Shown here piece after piece: positions 43,851-55,884 of a stretch of DNA of 64,000 bases (position 1 is the first letter of the stretch; every line of letters begins with the position of its first letter). The position numbers were made by a program, and so were the translations under genes. The stretch spans positions 151,455,793 through 151,519,792 of the forward strand of contig NC_135717.1 in the NCBI RefSeq assembly GCF_964656455.1, in the 5' to 3' direction. Source of the DNA: Halichoerus grypus (lineage: Eukaryota > Chordata > Mammalia > Carnivora > Phocidae). The notes beneath the pieces were generated by a model that saw only the letters and a list, made by a program, of their open reading frames with translations, did not search any database and was not told the origin of the DNA.

Positions 43851-44395
43851 CATCTGTTTGACTGGAAATCCCTAAACAGAAACCCAAACATTCCATTTCT
43901 TATATTTAGAGGAACATATGCTAATTGATAAGGGAGTCAGCTGGGAAAACAGCAGTAAGATATCTTGGATTTCTCTGTAAATGATGTCCTTTCACACGTG
44001 TCTCTATCTGTATTTTTATTCTCTGTCCCTGGAGGCCATCATTGCTGCCCTTGAATATCAAAGTAGATTTGAAGAATAGCATTTCATTGTCAAATGATTG
44101 CATCCAGATAATTATATTATGGCTTTTAGGGACACATGATCAATTTTTATAATATATCAAGAAGGGTCTTGAAGAAACTAACGTTTAATCCTTGTTCAGT
44201 TCTATTTTTCTCTGCTCTATCTTTTGCTTAGGGCTATAAAAAGATGCTATATTCCTGATTTATCTTGTATTTTTCAAGTTTTTTTCTTTCTTTTCATTAG
44301 CTTTAAAATTAACTTTTAATAACCCCCAAAAGATATTACTGTTTTTCAACAATGATTTTTTTTTTTTTTAAATATCAGAAGCAAACTACTAAAAT
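43851..44395. other. Unique DNA
   Basis: T14 tract at about 44356. No feature is recognised. Confidence 0.45.
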
Positions 44396-44399
44396 GAAC

Positions 44400-44580
44400 T
44401 GACTATGGATCTTCGACTCTTTCAATCCTGGGTTTGAATTCTGGCTCTACAGTTACCCTGGGCAAATTATTTCATATCTCTGAGACTCAGTTTCCCCAAT
44501 TATAAAATAACTACATGAATAGTTATTTTTCATTGTTGTGAGGACTATATAAAATGGTTATGAATATATATCTAAGTCTA
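44400..44580 (+). repeat. MIR fragment
   Basis: aatcctgggtttgaattctg, accctgggcaaattatttca, gagactcagtttccccaatt and tgttgtgaggactatataaa follow the sense MIR order. It is directly followed by the purine tract. Confidence 0.88.
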
Positions 44581-44588
44581 GTGACTAG

Positions 44589-44808
44589 TAAGAAGGAAGG
44601 AAGGGAGGGAGGGAAATAGAAAAGGGAGGAAGGGAGGGACAAGGGGAGAAAGAGGAGAAAGGAAAGAAAGAGAAAAAGAACGAAAGGAAGGAAGGAAGGA
44701 AGGAAGGAAAGAAGGAAGGAAGGAGGGAAGAAAAAAGAAAGAAGGAACGAAGGAAAGAACGGGAAAGCAAGAAAGAGAGAGAGAGGGAGGGAGGGAGAAA
44801 AGAAAAGA
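44589..44808. repeat. GGAA-rich homopurine microsatellite, about 220 bp
   Basis: Almost pure A/G on the plus strand, built from gaag, ggaa and gaga units, with a seven-unit (GGAA/AAGG) core at 44684-44708 and only a few C interruptions. The Ser/Phe-rich open frames on the opposite strand (44578-44868, 44585-44770) are artefacts of the tract. Confidence 0.95.
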
Positions 44809-46100
44809 CCTCATAGAGAGGAATGAACTACATGGGTGACAAAAAACACAGATGGCACCATGAGTCAAGTGATGTGTTTGAGAATCATTTAGATTCTGAA
44901 ATTATGGAGAAAGATATATTTAAAAGTGATTTGGGGTTAAAATTTCTTTAAATGTACTTTGATATTTTTCTGGGACAGGCATTATAAACCTATCTACCCC
45001 TACTCTTCTGAAAGGTTGAAAAACTTCTTCAACTCTTCTCTTGATTGAAAAGTAGTGCCTTCAAAAATCATCTTTTGGGAGTCATCTAAAACTTCCCTGA
45101 TGTGTTTTTGTGACACCGGCAGTTTCTTCCTTACACTTGCTGTCTTCTAGAACTAAAATTAGATTGTGATGCTGGCTGCGTAGCACGTGACGTTAAAGGA
45201 AGTGATTATGCTGAGTACTAAGTGGAAGAGGGAAAATTGAGCCCATTTAGATGCCAGTCATTAGTTCGTTTGTTCATTCATTCATTCATTCATTCACCAA
45301 GTTTATGGGGCATTATCCCAGAAAAATCACTTTGAAAGAACTGCTTTTCTCCTGACTGGAGACTGTAATGCTGATTAAATTAGAAGGTTATGTTAGTAGC
45401 TCCGGTAATCCAATAAATTATTCTGAAGTATAGGTTTAAATGCTGTATTTTCAGGAATTTGACGTTCAAAGGTAATGACGTTAGTTGGCTAAGGTTTTTC
45501 CTTGGAAATGATGGCATTGCTTCTAGGTTTCTGAGTTTGCTGCTTAAAATTCATGAACAGTATTGGTTGAACTCGAGAAAGTTCATGTAAGTTAAATGAA
45601 AGTCACCGGCTCCTCCGCAGCTACGGAGGTAGGAATGCTAAGAGAAGGCATTACCCACAAACACAACAAGAGACAGTCACTTCCATGCTGGTGACCTTGC
45701 AGAATTTCAACAGCCAGGAGCAGATTTTCCCAAATTCAGCATATAGGAGTCTCAGGACCCTCTACATTTCTCCTTTTTATTCCACTGCTGGGACAACATG
45801 ATGTGGATAAAAGTGTTATGGGTTGTGTGTGATTCCATAAAAACTTCTACACTCCTTTTGATGATCTGGAACAGTGAAGAATAGATGTGTTTGAATGTCT
45901 CTTTTTGCTTTGTGCATTCCTACTTTACCAGACCCTGAGGGAGCAGGATTTTACAGGGTTTAATACAGTGGAGAACTTTTCCTGATCCTTCCATTTGGGT
46001 GGGATGCCAAAATAACAACTATACCATGTATTTGGGAATAAAAATACAAATAAATCTTAGTCTCTTTTCTTAAGGAGACTAGTGAGGGGAAACAGACAAC
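44809..46100. other. 1.3 kb repeat-poor block
   Basis: No transposon is recognised except an (ATTC)n run at 45272-45295. It contains a CACGTGAC site overlapping TGACGTT at 45184-45194, two more TGACGTT words at 45460-45466 and 45476-45482, and a hairpin at 45612-45629. No gene is supported. Confidence 0.45.
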
Positions 46101-46115
46101 ATGGTATATACGATT

Positions 46116-46312
46116 TTTTAAATTTATTTATTTGAGAGAAAGAGAACAAGCAAGCATGGGTGGGGGTCAGAGACAGAGGGAGAGGGAGAAGCAAACTCCC
46201 CACTGAGCAGGGAGCCTGACATGGGGCCCAATCCCAGGATCCCGGAATCATGACCTGAGCCAAAGGCAGATGCTTAACTGACTGAGCCACCCTCCTTTTT
46301 AAAAATTTATTT
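46116..46312 (-). mobile_element. CAN-SINE, old, head degraded
   Basis: taaatttatttatttgagag, actccccactgagcagggag and gactgagccaccctc. The last bases of the head (aggcgcccc) are missing and replaced by tcctttttaaaaatttattt. The duplication gtatatacgatt / gtatatatgatt lies at 46104-46115 and 46313-46324 with one mismatch. Confidence 0.85.
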
Positions 46313-46324
46313 GTATATATGATT

Positions 46325-48065
46325 AAGTGCAAAAAAAATTGTGTGGGGGAGGGTAGAGGAGTCATTATGGGTGCCAAGTGATTCAAAGAGAGGAGCCATC
46401 AATTCTACCTGAGGAAGGGGTGGGAGGTCAGAAAGAAATAAAATATCTCTTATGGACTGCCCATAAAATAAATGGGCTCTATAAAACTTTCAATCTTCTC
46501 ACTCCTTGTTAGGGGAGAGGGGGGCAGTTGCAAAATATAGTAAGAATGCCCAGGGCATTTTTAGAAATCTTTCCACAAGTAAAGGCAAGTGGCCTTTTAT
46601 GTATCCCACCAAGGAAATTGTTCCTACACTGTGCTTGTCTATGAACCCAATGCACCTCTGGAGAGGATCGTAGTTTCAGAGCTGGCCATAGAGTAAAGAG
46701 AACAAGAAGCCAGACACCTGATTTGAGGGACCTTCCCAAAGACCTTTTGGTCTCTAGGTCAGTGTTTATTGACACCACTTACCAATGCTTTAGAATTATA
46801 CTTCCTTCCCGATTCAAAGCCTTTATTACGTCCTTTCAGCCCAGCAACAACTGGGTCATCATTTAGTAAACGGACATTTTTCTTTTGAAGCTCTCAATAT
46901 TTCAGATAACATTTGGCTAAAAGAGCAGTGAGAGAGCTATAGTTAGAGACAGAGAAGAAACGGAACCTACGCGCATCTCTGTGCTGATTGAGTAGAATTG
47001 AGATGCGTATGATGTGGCTCCTTCCAGGAGCAAAGCCTACCTACCCATCAATCACATACGGGAGAAGGCAGTCCCGCAGCCAGAGGAGAAAGAGCAACAC
47101 AAAAGTTGTCAACGGCGTTTTTAGACCCCAAATGGCATTAGCATAAAAGCAAGTAAACTTTATTTTTAAGTTCACTTAGAGGGAATTTTGAAGGCACCAC
47201 TCGAAAGTATATGAGGAGCCAGCAGGATTTTTTTTTTTTTAATGGTCCATAAATTGAATCTTGGAAGAAAGATTGGGGATGAATATGGATGCTTGAAACC
47301 CCTTTCCAATAATGTCAGAATTTCTAAAAGGTCCTGAATTCAACCATGGGTGCCAATCAAAGTATGGATGTCTGCAATCACTTATATAGTATTTAATATG
47401 GATGACCCTCACCTGTTCTTATTTAATCTCACAGTCTGAAGTGTGGGAATATTTGTGCTTCCCATTTAAAATCTTTGCAAGGATTACATTGCCTCTCTCA
47501 GGGGTTTTTTTGGTAGTCTTACTGAAAAGGAACACGTCTATGCATGAATGCGGCATCAATGCTAATACCAAGTGCTACCAACTACTCACAAAATGCCCTC
47601 TGTAACATCCGAATCAATGTACCAAGACAAAATCACTTGGTTCTATCATTTTCAGACAATATGCTTCATGGTCTTTTCTTTATTCTTAAGCTCTCTCTTT
47701 AAAGTTAGCCACGGAAATGATGAAAAATTATTTCCTGAATCACAAGATAACTTTAAAAATGTCTTTTCTATATACGGTCCCATCCCTTTTTCACCATGTG
47801 ATATTCAATCGGGCCTCTGCTGGCCCAGGATGTCCTTAGACATTTATTGGAAAGCCGCCTGCAGGGAGAGACATAAAGGAAGATTGTAACCTTGATCAGC
47901 TGACTGTAAAGTCATTATCAGCTTTACTGAAAGGAAATCTTTGTGTTCATTTGTCCCTTTTATTTATTCTCTGAGTCTCCTTTAATTTATCTATTTTCTA
48001 TACTCTTCTGTTCTTTCCCTGATCATCAGCTTAGAAGACCTAACTTTGATGGGAGAAAATCAAAC
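46325..48065. other. 1.7 kb mostly unique DNA
   Basis: No transposon was firmly recognised; 47390-47520 is faintly MIR-like in reverse. Frames at 46509-46778 (minus) and 47402-47605, 47572-47889 (plus) have no recognised products. Confidence 0.4.
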
Positions 48066-48069
48066 AATT

Positions 48070-48170
48070 CTGAACGTGTTTATTGAGTGTTTACTATGTG
48101 CTAGGCCTTGTGTTAAGGGCTGGGGATGCAGGCCTTAACACAACGTCCCTCCTTCCACCACCATCTAATC
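48070..48170 (-). repeat. L2 3' end fragment
   Basis: tttattgagtgtttactatg, tgctaggccttgtgttaagg and gctggggatgcaggccttaa are a well-kept reversed L2 end. Confidence 0.85.
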
Positions 48171-48289
48171 GCTTAGCGAGTCCTGTTCCATGAACTCCAA
48201 AGTATTTCAGCTCTATTTGCTTTGCTATATATATATATTTTTTTTTTTCTGCTGCCACATGAATACAGACCAATGTCAGCTTTTGCCTG

Positions 48290-48637
48290 GAGCATGGCAA
48301 TGGTTCCATAAGTGTTTCTGTTCTTGTTTTTGTCCCGATACAACTCATTTTCCTCACAGAACTCTGAGTGATTCTCTTGACATATAAATCAAATTATGTC
48401 ACACTTCTGCCTTAACTTCTTCCAATGGCTTGCTATCAACTTTGGAATAAAATCCAGAAATGTGGTCCCCACAGGGTCTTGTAAGACGTTACTCTTGGGG
48501 GCACCTGGGTGACTCAATTGTTTAAACATCTGCGTTGGGCTCAAGTCATGATCCCAGGGTCCCGGGATCGAGCACCGAATCGGGCTCCCCACTCAGCGGG
48601 GAGTCTGTTTCCCCCTCTACCCCTCGCCCCACTGGTG

Positions 48638-48668
<31 letters not shown>

Positions 48669-49165
48669 ATAAATAAATAAAATCTTAACAACAACAACAA
48701 AAAAAGATGTTACCCTTGGCCCCTCTTTAACCTTCCTATTCACCTCTTTCCCCCACTCACTTCACGACAGCTGCACATCTTTGCATTCAGCTGCTCACAT
48801 CATAGGCAAATCTCTCTTTCTAGAACATTCTTCCTCCTAAGCCTTTGGCACACAGGTCTCTTTCTCATCCTTCTTAAGCTAAGAAGCTTAAATAGCTCTC
48901 TTCAGAGAGGTCTTCCCAAACAGGAGTATCTGAAGTTGCTCTTCTCTTGTTTGCTTTTGTTCCTTGTATACTTGATAATATGAAACCAAATTGGAAATAT
49001 TATATTAGTTTTTTTTTCATTGTTGGTCTCCACTATTAGAATAGAAGTTTCATGAGACCAGGGATCCTGACTTTCTTGTCTATCTCTGTGCTATACCCCA
49101 TGCTTAGAAGATGACTAGTTATATAATAGGTGCTCAAAAAATATTTGTTGAAGGAATAAATATAG
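48290..49165 (+). repeat. L2 3' region split by a CAN-SINE
   Basis: Left part: aaattatgtcacacttctgc, ccaatggcttgctatcaact, aaatccagaaatgtggtccc. After the SINE: ttcagagaggtcttcccaaa, aatagaagtttcatgagacc, aggtgctcaaaaaatatttg. This is the longest L2 relic here, about 650 bp of L2 sequence. Confidence 0.85.
48499..48704 (+). mobile_element. CAN-SINE, full length, moderately diverged
   Basis: Head ggggcacctgggtgactcaa, (CT)n of about 12 units, tail aataaataaataaaatctta then caacaacaac. The duplication agacgttactcttgg / agatgttacccttgg lies at 48484-48498 and 48705-48719 with two mismatches. Confidence 0.95.
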
Positions 49166-49169
49166 ATAT

Positions 49170-49865
49170 CCTCAGTGTTGTGAAGATACTGAATCTGTCA
49201 TACAACTGAAGTGATAGAGATAAGTCCAGAAGATTGAAAAGCATGCCGTAGGAGAGCACAGCCAGATTCCATTGAAAAATAGTTCTTATTAAATGAAGAA
49301 TGCACTCAATTTTTGATATACTTTTATAGAGCTTTAGATATTTTAAATAGTTATTCAAATAGAATATCTTATTTTATCCACATAATAATCAAAATATTTT
49401 GTTGTTTTTGTTGTTCTACATCATATTGCTGAGTGATGATCCACTTTATGAATGATGGCTAAGGCACGGGAATTTGAATCACCAGGGAATGCAGAGACTG
49501 TGGTCCAAGTTCCAGCAACACAAGAATCTTCTGGAACTAAAACTTAACAATTGTCCTAATTGTCTAAATGGTTAGAGACAAAGGTGGGCAGAGAACTCTA
49601 GAGATAATGAGACTAAATTCAGATCACAGTTATAGAGTATGTTGTGAGTCAGTCCATATTTGGTAAAAAGCAAGGTGAGCTGGTACCAGTTTAAATATAG
49701 TTAAGGCCACATAAAAAAATCAGAGAAAGAGGAACTTCCTACAGAAAGGAAAATGGTTCCATAAACAATGAAAATGATGAAGATGCTCAAAGTGAAGTTC
49801 TTTCTTCACCATCTGTGCATTCAGACAATGAATCAGAATCATTTATTGGCTAGCTGATCTATTAT
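49170..49865. other. Unique DNA
   Basis: No feature is recognised. Confidence 0.45.
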
Positions 49866-49869
49866 ATGA

Positions 49870-50040
49870 CTTATAAGTGTGTTATAAAGTCTTCTCTGCA
49901 AATTCAGAAGTAATTTACTTATGTATGACAAACTGAGGCTCAGAGACTTTTAAGAATTGCTCTCGAGGTTCCTAGTAACTGGCAGAATTTGAACTCGGAA
50001 AGTTCTTCCAACTCCAAACCTGGCACTATTGTTGCTGGAT
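49870..50040 (-). repeat. MIR fragment
   Basis: tgacaaactgaggctcagag, gcagaatttgaactcggaaa and ctggcactattgttgctgga give the reversed MIR order. Confidence 0.75.
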
Positions 50041-51038
50041 AGAAGATGGGACTTAAACTTCCTCAGATGCACATCACCTGAAGCACCTGGTGATGTAATT
50101 TCCATCCATCCTCAGCCGATTAGCAGTGTGTTTAGAGCATCTCAATAGGATATGTTAATTTCTGTAGATAAAAGGTGCTTTCTGAGTGCATTGTATTGCC
50201 TTAAACTGTGAATGCACTGGGCTGGAAATGGGAAAGAGAATAATTTTAGGCATCTTCCTCATTTTGTTTAAACAGACTGAAGACTGAAGAGTCTTTTTGG
50301 CAGGAGGCCTATGTTTAACCAGTGTTACTGAATATAGAATAATCATGGGTGGGGAGTATGTTTTCCTTAATTGAGTATGTTTTCTTGAGATAAATGTGGA
50401 TCTCAGGCTCCTCACTAGTCAAAGCAAAAGTTTCCAAGTTGTCTAAGGTTGTGAAAGCCTAGGAGACAAGCCTCAACATTCATGCAGAGATGAGAAACAC
50501 CGAGGCAAAGTGCCTGCAAGAAGGTTAAAATAGCACTGACGGATTGGACCACTCCATCCTGTTCATTAACCACAGCCTCCTTCGCCTCCTGAGCATCTCT
50601 CATCACCTTCTATTAGATCATGTCCAAGGGCATTATCCCCAGGAGGCTTCATTCCGTGTTTCCTCCACCACCGATCACATTTGCTACCTGCCTCACCATA
50701 GAGCTGGCCACACGGAGGGGTTTGTGTTTGGGCAATTTGGCCAGATGTGAAAGCTGAGCAACTGGTTGAATCCTCTTTTGGGAGCATTCAATTGTCTTTA
50801 CCCCAATGGGATTAATCCTTGAACCAAGGAGGAATAGGTTGCCTTTGTCTTCTCCCCCGTCACTATTGATCTAAGAGAGCGGATGAGGCCAGGATGCCCA
50901 CCTTAGTAGGATCCCCACGTACACACCTAACTTCTCCATTGCCAGCTCAGTGCCAGAGATAAAAAGGGCAGAAAGCCCTTGAACATTGAGCTCTAGGAGC
51001 TCTTTTGGCAACTGGGCTGACCTCGTCCCCTTATAGAT
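50041..51038. other. 1 kb unique DNA
   Basis: 50047-50150 may hold a decayed MER5-type piece (cagatgcacatcacctgaag). Opposed short frames at 50415-50787 have no recognised products. Confidence 0.4.
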
Positions 51039-51040
51039 GG

Positions 51041-51505
51041 TGTATTTGTTTCCTAGGGCCAATGTAACAAATGACCACAAAATAGAATAGTTTAAACAAC
51101 AGAAATTTATTCTCTCACAGTTCAAGAGGTTAGAAGTCCAAAATCCAGGTGTCTGCAGATGTGCTTCTTTTTGGGGCCTCAGAGGGAAAACCAATTCCAG
51201 GCCTTCTCTTAGCTTCTGGTGGTAGCTGGCAGTTCTTGGGTGTTCTTCAGCTTGTGGCAGCGTAACTTCAGTTTCCGCCTCCATTGTCACATGGCATTCT
51301 CCCTTGTGTCTTATCGTCCTATAGTCCTCTCTGCGTCTGTCCCCCTGTATCTGTGTGTGTCACTTCTTACAAAGACACCAGTGATTGGGTTAGGGCCCAC
51401 TCTAATTCCATACGACCTCACTTTAACTAATTACATCAGAAAAGACCCTATTTCCAAATAAGATTCTGGGTGCACATGAATTTTGGAGGATATTACTTAA
51501 CCCGG
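51041..51505 (-). mobile_element. MaLR-type LTR (MLT1-like), solo
   Basis: The plus strand shows the reversed LTR: tatttgtttcctagggccaa, aacaacagaaatttattctc, agttcaagaggttagaagtc, ccagtgattgggttagggcc, accctatttccaaataagat. No internal retroviral coding sequence. It is a second, better preserved relative of the LTR at 22952. Confidence 0.85.
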
Positions 51506-51950
51506 TATTTCCATACTGATGGAAAAAAAAAATTGCCTCTATTCACCACTCATTTTAGCCAACCAGCCATTGAATGGCTTGACATTGTAAATGCCTGCCT
51601 AGTCATTTCCAGGCTGCCAACAAAGTATCTTCCCTCCTACCTATTATCAACCTAAAATATTTAGCCTCACATCTTATCCTTGTACCAAGCTTCTTTAGAT
51701 GCAGAATGTCTCCCTGACCGGGTCATACGTGGGTCATTCATCACAAAAACCTTAGTCTGAATTAATGTAATTAATTTTAAGTTTTGCATACGAAGAAATG
51801 CAGCCATGTGAGGAATCCATCTGGCAACTGGATTCCATAACTAAATGAGGACCTGATTGCTTGTGGGTTTTAGACAATTAGTATCCTACTGAAGAACTCA
51901 ATGTTTAAGTGCCCCCACCAAATGTTGGTCAATTTGAATAGCCAGTTACC
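51506..51950. other. Unique DNA
   Basis: No feature is recognised. Confidence 0.45.
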
Positions 51951-51954
51951 TAGT

Positions 51955-52095
51955 GCTTATTACTCAAAGTATGGCTTATAGACCCACAGCATCAGAGCCT
52001 GTTAGAAATGCAGAATCTCCTAGGGTTACACTCAAATCTACTGATCTCCAGGGACCCCCATATGCACATTAGAGTTGGAAAGTGCTGCTCTAGCA
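51955..52095. mobile_element. MER5-type element fragment
   Basis: attactcaaagtatggctta, cagcatcagagcctgttaga, aatgcagaatctcctagggt and gttggaaagtgctgctctag fit a MER5-like element. Orientation is opposite to the copies at 35 kb. Confidence 0.7.
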
Positions 52096-52284
52096 AAGCC
52101 CTTATATAACTGAATATAATTGAACTTATATATAATTATATAATTGAAGCTATGAAGAGGCTTTCATTGGGACATGCTTAGAGCACGGGCTATTGGATAT
52201 TATCTTGAGGCCAGATGAGATTGCAAAGAGGAAAGAAGGATACTGGAGGTCTCGGGACAGAACAGAGAAAGAGAGGAGAATTTG

Positions 52285-52490
52285 CAACAGTAACTCTCAT
52301 GGGCAGGACACAAATCAAAGCATTTTGTTTTGCATGGGTTATCTCTTTCCATGTTTACAATAACCCAATGCACTGAGTACTATTATTTTCATGACCGCTA
52401 TTTTTTCAATGAGGCTACCGAGGAAGGGAGGCTCAGAAATGTACTGTGTGACACCAGAATTTCTTAACATCTATGCTCTCCTACCAGAGA
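52285..52490 (-). repeat. MIR fragment
   Basis: ttgcatgggttatctctttc, acaataacccaatgcactga and gggaggctcagaaatgtact give the reversed MIR order. Confidence 0.75.
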
Positions 52491-52494
52491 GTAG

Positions 52495-53485
52495 GTGTAG
52501 AGAACCAAACCCATTGGCAAACTGATTAACACTTGATTAGTAGTTCACAGCCTTGTTAGAACTTGTGTTTCAGCCCACATTATTTTGAAGACATGAATAG
52601 TCTTAGCATGAATCCATTTTCTTCATTTAATCAAGTAGGTCAGTTATGCATAGAACTTGCCTCAAGTCCCAGACCATACGTGGGGCTCTCAGACCTGGTA
52701 CATCTGCCACATCCAGCCAACACATGAACAGCAGGAACCAACCCTAAACCTAGTGTCGGCCTTCATGACACGTGCCTGGGGATATGTGACTAATACTGTG
52801 TTTTTCCAATTTTGTCCTCTCCTGGATCACTGGAATGATTTATTCTTGCTCAGCGACCCAGGAATTGTGTTACATATAAGTGGTAAGATTTTAGGCAGTT
52901 GCCTGATGTGATCCTCGAATGGCCCCAATATTTTGCACAATTGTTTTCAATTTAGTATGATTCAAATTGTATTTGGGGTAAGAAATGTGTTTTTTAGTTT
53001 CTTCTGTGTTTTGGGGGGGAAAATCACCACAGATTTTTTTGTTTGTTTCATTTACACTTAGCTCCTAAAAATATTGCCCTCAAGATGGCTGTTTGTTTGC
53101 CATGTCAAGAGTGTTTTATTTGGTTTCCTTTTAGAGAAAATCCACATACAGCCAATTTCCAGCTGGCTAGAGTGCCCCAAAGATGTTCGCAAATTTTAAA
53201 ACTCTCTTTTTCCCTGAACGCCTTCAAAACAAAAGTGGAGCTCTATAGAGGGGTACAAAAGGAGATGAAATGGGGAATCTCAGGAGAAAGTACAGAAATC
53301 AGAAAACTAGAGTGAAACAGAGAAACGCATGGTTTCTACTAAAATATTCAGATTTTCAGAGAACTGACTTTCAAGTTGCATCTGACTTACATTTAACTTC
53401 AGTGATTATTTTTCTTACTCCCACCATATTATGTACATATACACTTATAAACTTGTGGACATTAATAACTGTGCATTGATACAAT
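52495..53485. other. 1 kb unique DNA
   Basis: Frames at 52657-52911 and 53043-53315 (plus) have no recognised products. No transposon is recognised. Confidence 0.4.
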
Positions 53486-53489
53486 AGCT

Positions 53490-53660
53490 TACCACTTTAT
53501 TTGATCCTGACTTTGGGGCTGAAATAGGTCAGCTATTACTATCCTCTTTCACAGCTGTGAAAACTGAGTCCCAGAAAGGATATGTGCCTTCCCCTTGATT
53601 ATACAACAAATGTATGGCAAAATCAAAACCAGAAGGTGGATGGCTTTCATTCTCAGGAAT
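53490..53660 (-). repeat. MIR fragment
   Basis: ctattactatcctctttcac, agctgtgaaaactgagtccc and atgtatggcaaaatcaaaac give the reversed MIR order. Confidence 0.7.
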
Positions 53661-53664
53661 TTCT

Positions 53665-55645
53665 TTTCCCATGACACCCACACATTGGCAGGCAGGTTGG
53701 GCAAAGGGACTGGAGAAAAACTTGAACAAGTAAGATGCGTCGAGATAAAGTCATCGCTACAAATATCCAGCATTAATTTACTTGATTCATTACCACAATA
53801 AACTGTAAAACTTTCATAGAAATCTTGATGGCTTGTAATGAATAAGCCCACCAGATTCCATAATCTCTAAAATATCAGCTAAAGTGTATTTCATGGCGCG
53901 ATGACATCTGCAGATAAATAATTGCTTATGGCAAGATGGCAACTGTCAAGTTCAAAGAGGGCAGAGCTCACAGGAAAGTGATTTTCCCTCCTCCCGAAAT
54001 CCTAAAACCGTGTGGCTATTTCTCTCCACCCTCTGTTTCATTTCTAAGCAGAGACCCTAGAACATTCTGCTATGTGAGCAGAAACTACCTCTGGTCAAGT
54101 GGCTATCTTCGTTATAGATGTCCCCCAGTTTAGATAAATAAGCATTTGGTGAAGATTTGTTTATCTGTCTAGGAATTAGGCTGCTTTTACTCTTTGCTGT
54201 TGCTGTGGTTTCAGAGACTAAAATCTCCTTTCGTGTCCTCGTTTTTGTCCCCTTGGATGTGTTTGGGTTTTCCTTGAGACGCCTCCATTAGACTCTGAGG
54301 CTTGCAGTTCTTGTCACCACAATCTTCTGTTATCAGGAGCATTAGAGCTGTGTTGGTGAGGGGTGAGGTTGGGAACAGCATTCTAAAGTCTTATGATTAG
54401 GTCTTGGTCTCTTATTTAATCTGAGCTGGGTATTTCCCTTCTCTAGGTTGGCTAGGCCCTTGGTAAAACCCCAGTGGGGCAGGCTCTGGTAAAAATAGTT
54501 TCCCTTTGAGGGCAGGTCTTGTTAAAGAGAATGAAGGGCTCTGGGAGCACCTCAAAATGTCTACTTTTCCACTCCCCCTGCAAGATTCAGGGAAGGATCT
54601 TTCCACCTCCATCCTGGGAAATTGATGGGGCTCCTGGACATAAAACTCACAAAAATGTGGGGAACCCCCCTCAGACGGGGCCTCCTAGGAGTTTTGCATG
54701 TTTAATCTTTTCCACACAGAGCCTCTAGCAATTTGTCAATTACAGTCTGGGTTCTCTGACTCTGGTACAGGACTCTTCAAAGGCTTCTGCTCCTAGTAAG
54801 CTGAAAGTCTCTGTATCCATCTGTCTGTTTGTCCAGTTTGGAGGACAGTAGTTTGCCCTGTGACCTCAGTTCTCTGAAGGATCTAAGAAGAGTTGCTGAC
54901 ATTCAGTTTGTTCAATTTTGTTTTTGTTGTATAAGAAGGGATTGACGACTTCCAAGCCCTTTACGTGTCGGGCTGGAAACCAAATGTGTCCCCAGTTTAT
55001 GTGTACGATGTTTCTTTTCCCCCCAGATCCTCCCCCCAAACCTAGCATCTTCCCACAGGGAAGCTGTGGTGCCAAGCCTGAGGATCAATAAAATCAACGG
55101 GACTGAAGAGTCAGAATTAAACATGTTGGGCAAACCACAAGGCAGGCCCTGGACTTTGAAGCCGCCTCTCTCTTCTTGAAGTGCTCTGTTTCCAAACGGT
55201 CTCACTGAGGGTAGCACAGCCCTTTCAAGCCCCACTGCTCAAAATGGGCGATGCTAACACAGAACATCCTATTATGCACAGGTCAGTTGCTTTTACAAAT
55301 GGGCTGGTTGTTTGGGGCTGCCTCCTGGGAAGGCAATTGAGTTGTTCCATTTTGTAGATATGTGTGTACAAAATGCATTTGCTCCACATTCTCGAGTGTG
55401 ACATTCACAGATCAGTGCATGCCAGTGCAAAGGAAGAAGAGAGTGATGCACAGAAGTTACAGAAAGAGGATGTTGGGTTATAGGCAAAGCAGTAAAAAGG
55501 AAGCGTCCCTCAAGTCCCTGAGGTCACCAACAGCCACCTGGGCCTCTACAGAAAGAGAAAGGAGGGGACAGAGAGCAGAAAACAGTTATAGTCTTCTTCA
55601 GTCTTCTTTGGGGATCTAAAAGAAGGAAAATGGGAGGACTGGATC
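53665..55645. other. 2 kb without a recognised gene
   Basis: 54180-54760 has the feel of an old interspersed repeat (gactctgaggcttgcagttc, atgattaggtcttggtctct) but could not be assigned. Short frames on both strands between 54412 and 55619 are unfamiliar. Confidence 0.35.
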
Positions 55646-55649
55646 TACG

Positions 55650-55830
55650 TCTCTAAGGCAGGTCTTGTCGGACTCGAACATGCCTCCGAATCACACGGCG
55701 AATCTTGTTAAAATGCAGATTCTGATTTCAAGGGTCTGGTGCAGGACCCAAGATTCTGCATTTTTAACACACTCCCAGATGGTGATGACGGCACTGGTGT
55801 CTAGACCCCACTCTGAGGAGCAAGGGCCTC
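55650..55830. mobile_element. MER5-type element
   Basis: ctccgaatcacacggcgaat, cttgttaaaatgcagattct, ttctgcatttttaacacact and cagatggtgatgacggcact follow the MER5-like order. Confidence 0.8.
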
Positions 55831-55884
55831 GTGTGCCTTCCAAAGGGACACTTCTCAGTTCCTTCCATGTGCACTTCTAGAAAT

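Noticed and set aside
44578..44868. 96-codon Ser/Phe/Pro-rich frame
   Set aside because: Direct translation of the GGAA homopurine tract on its pyrimidine strand; not a gene.
54180..54760. Possible L1 or LTR-derived segment
   Set aside because: The resemblance rests on a vague memory of a repeat consensus and could not be anchored by termini or duplications, so no family was assigned.
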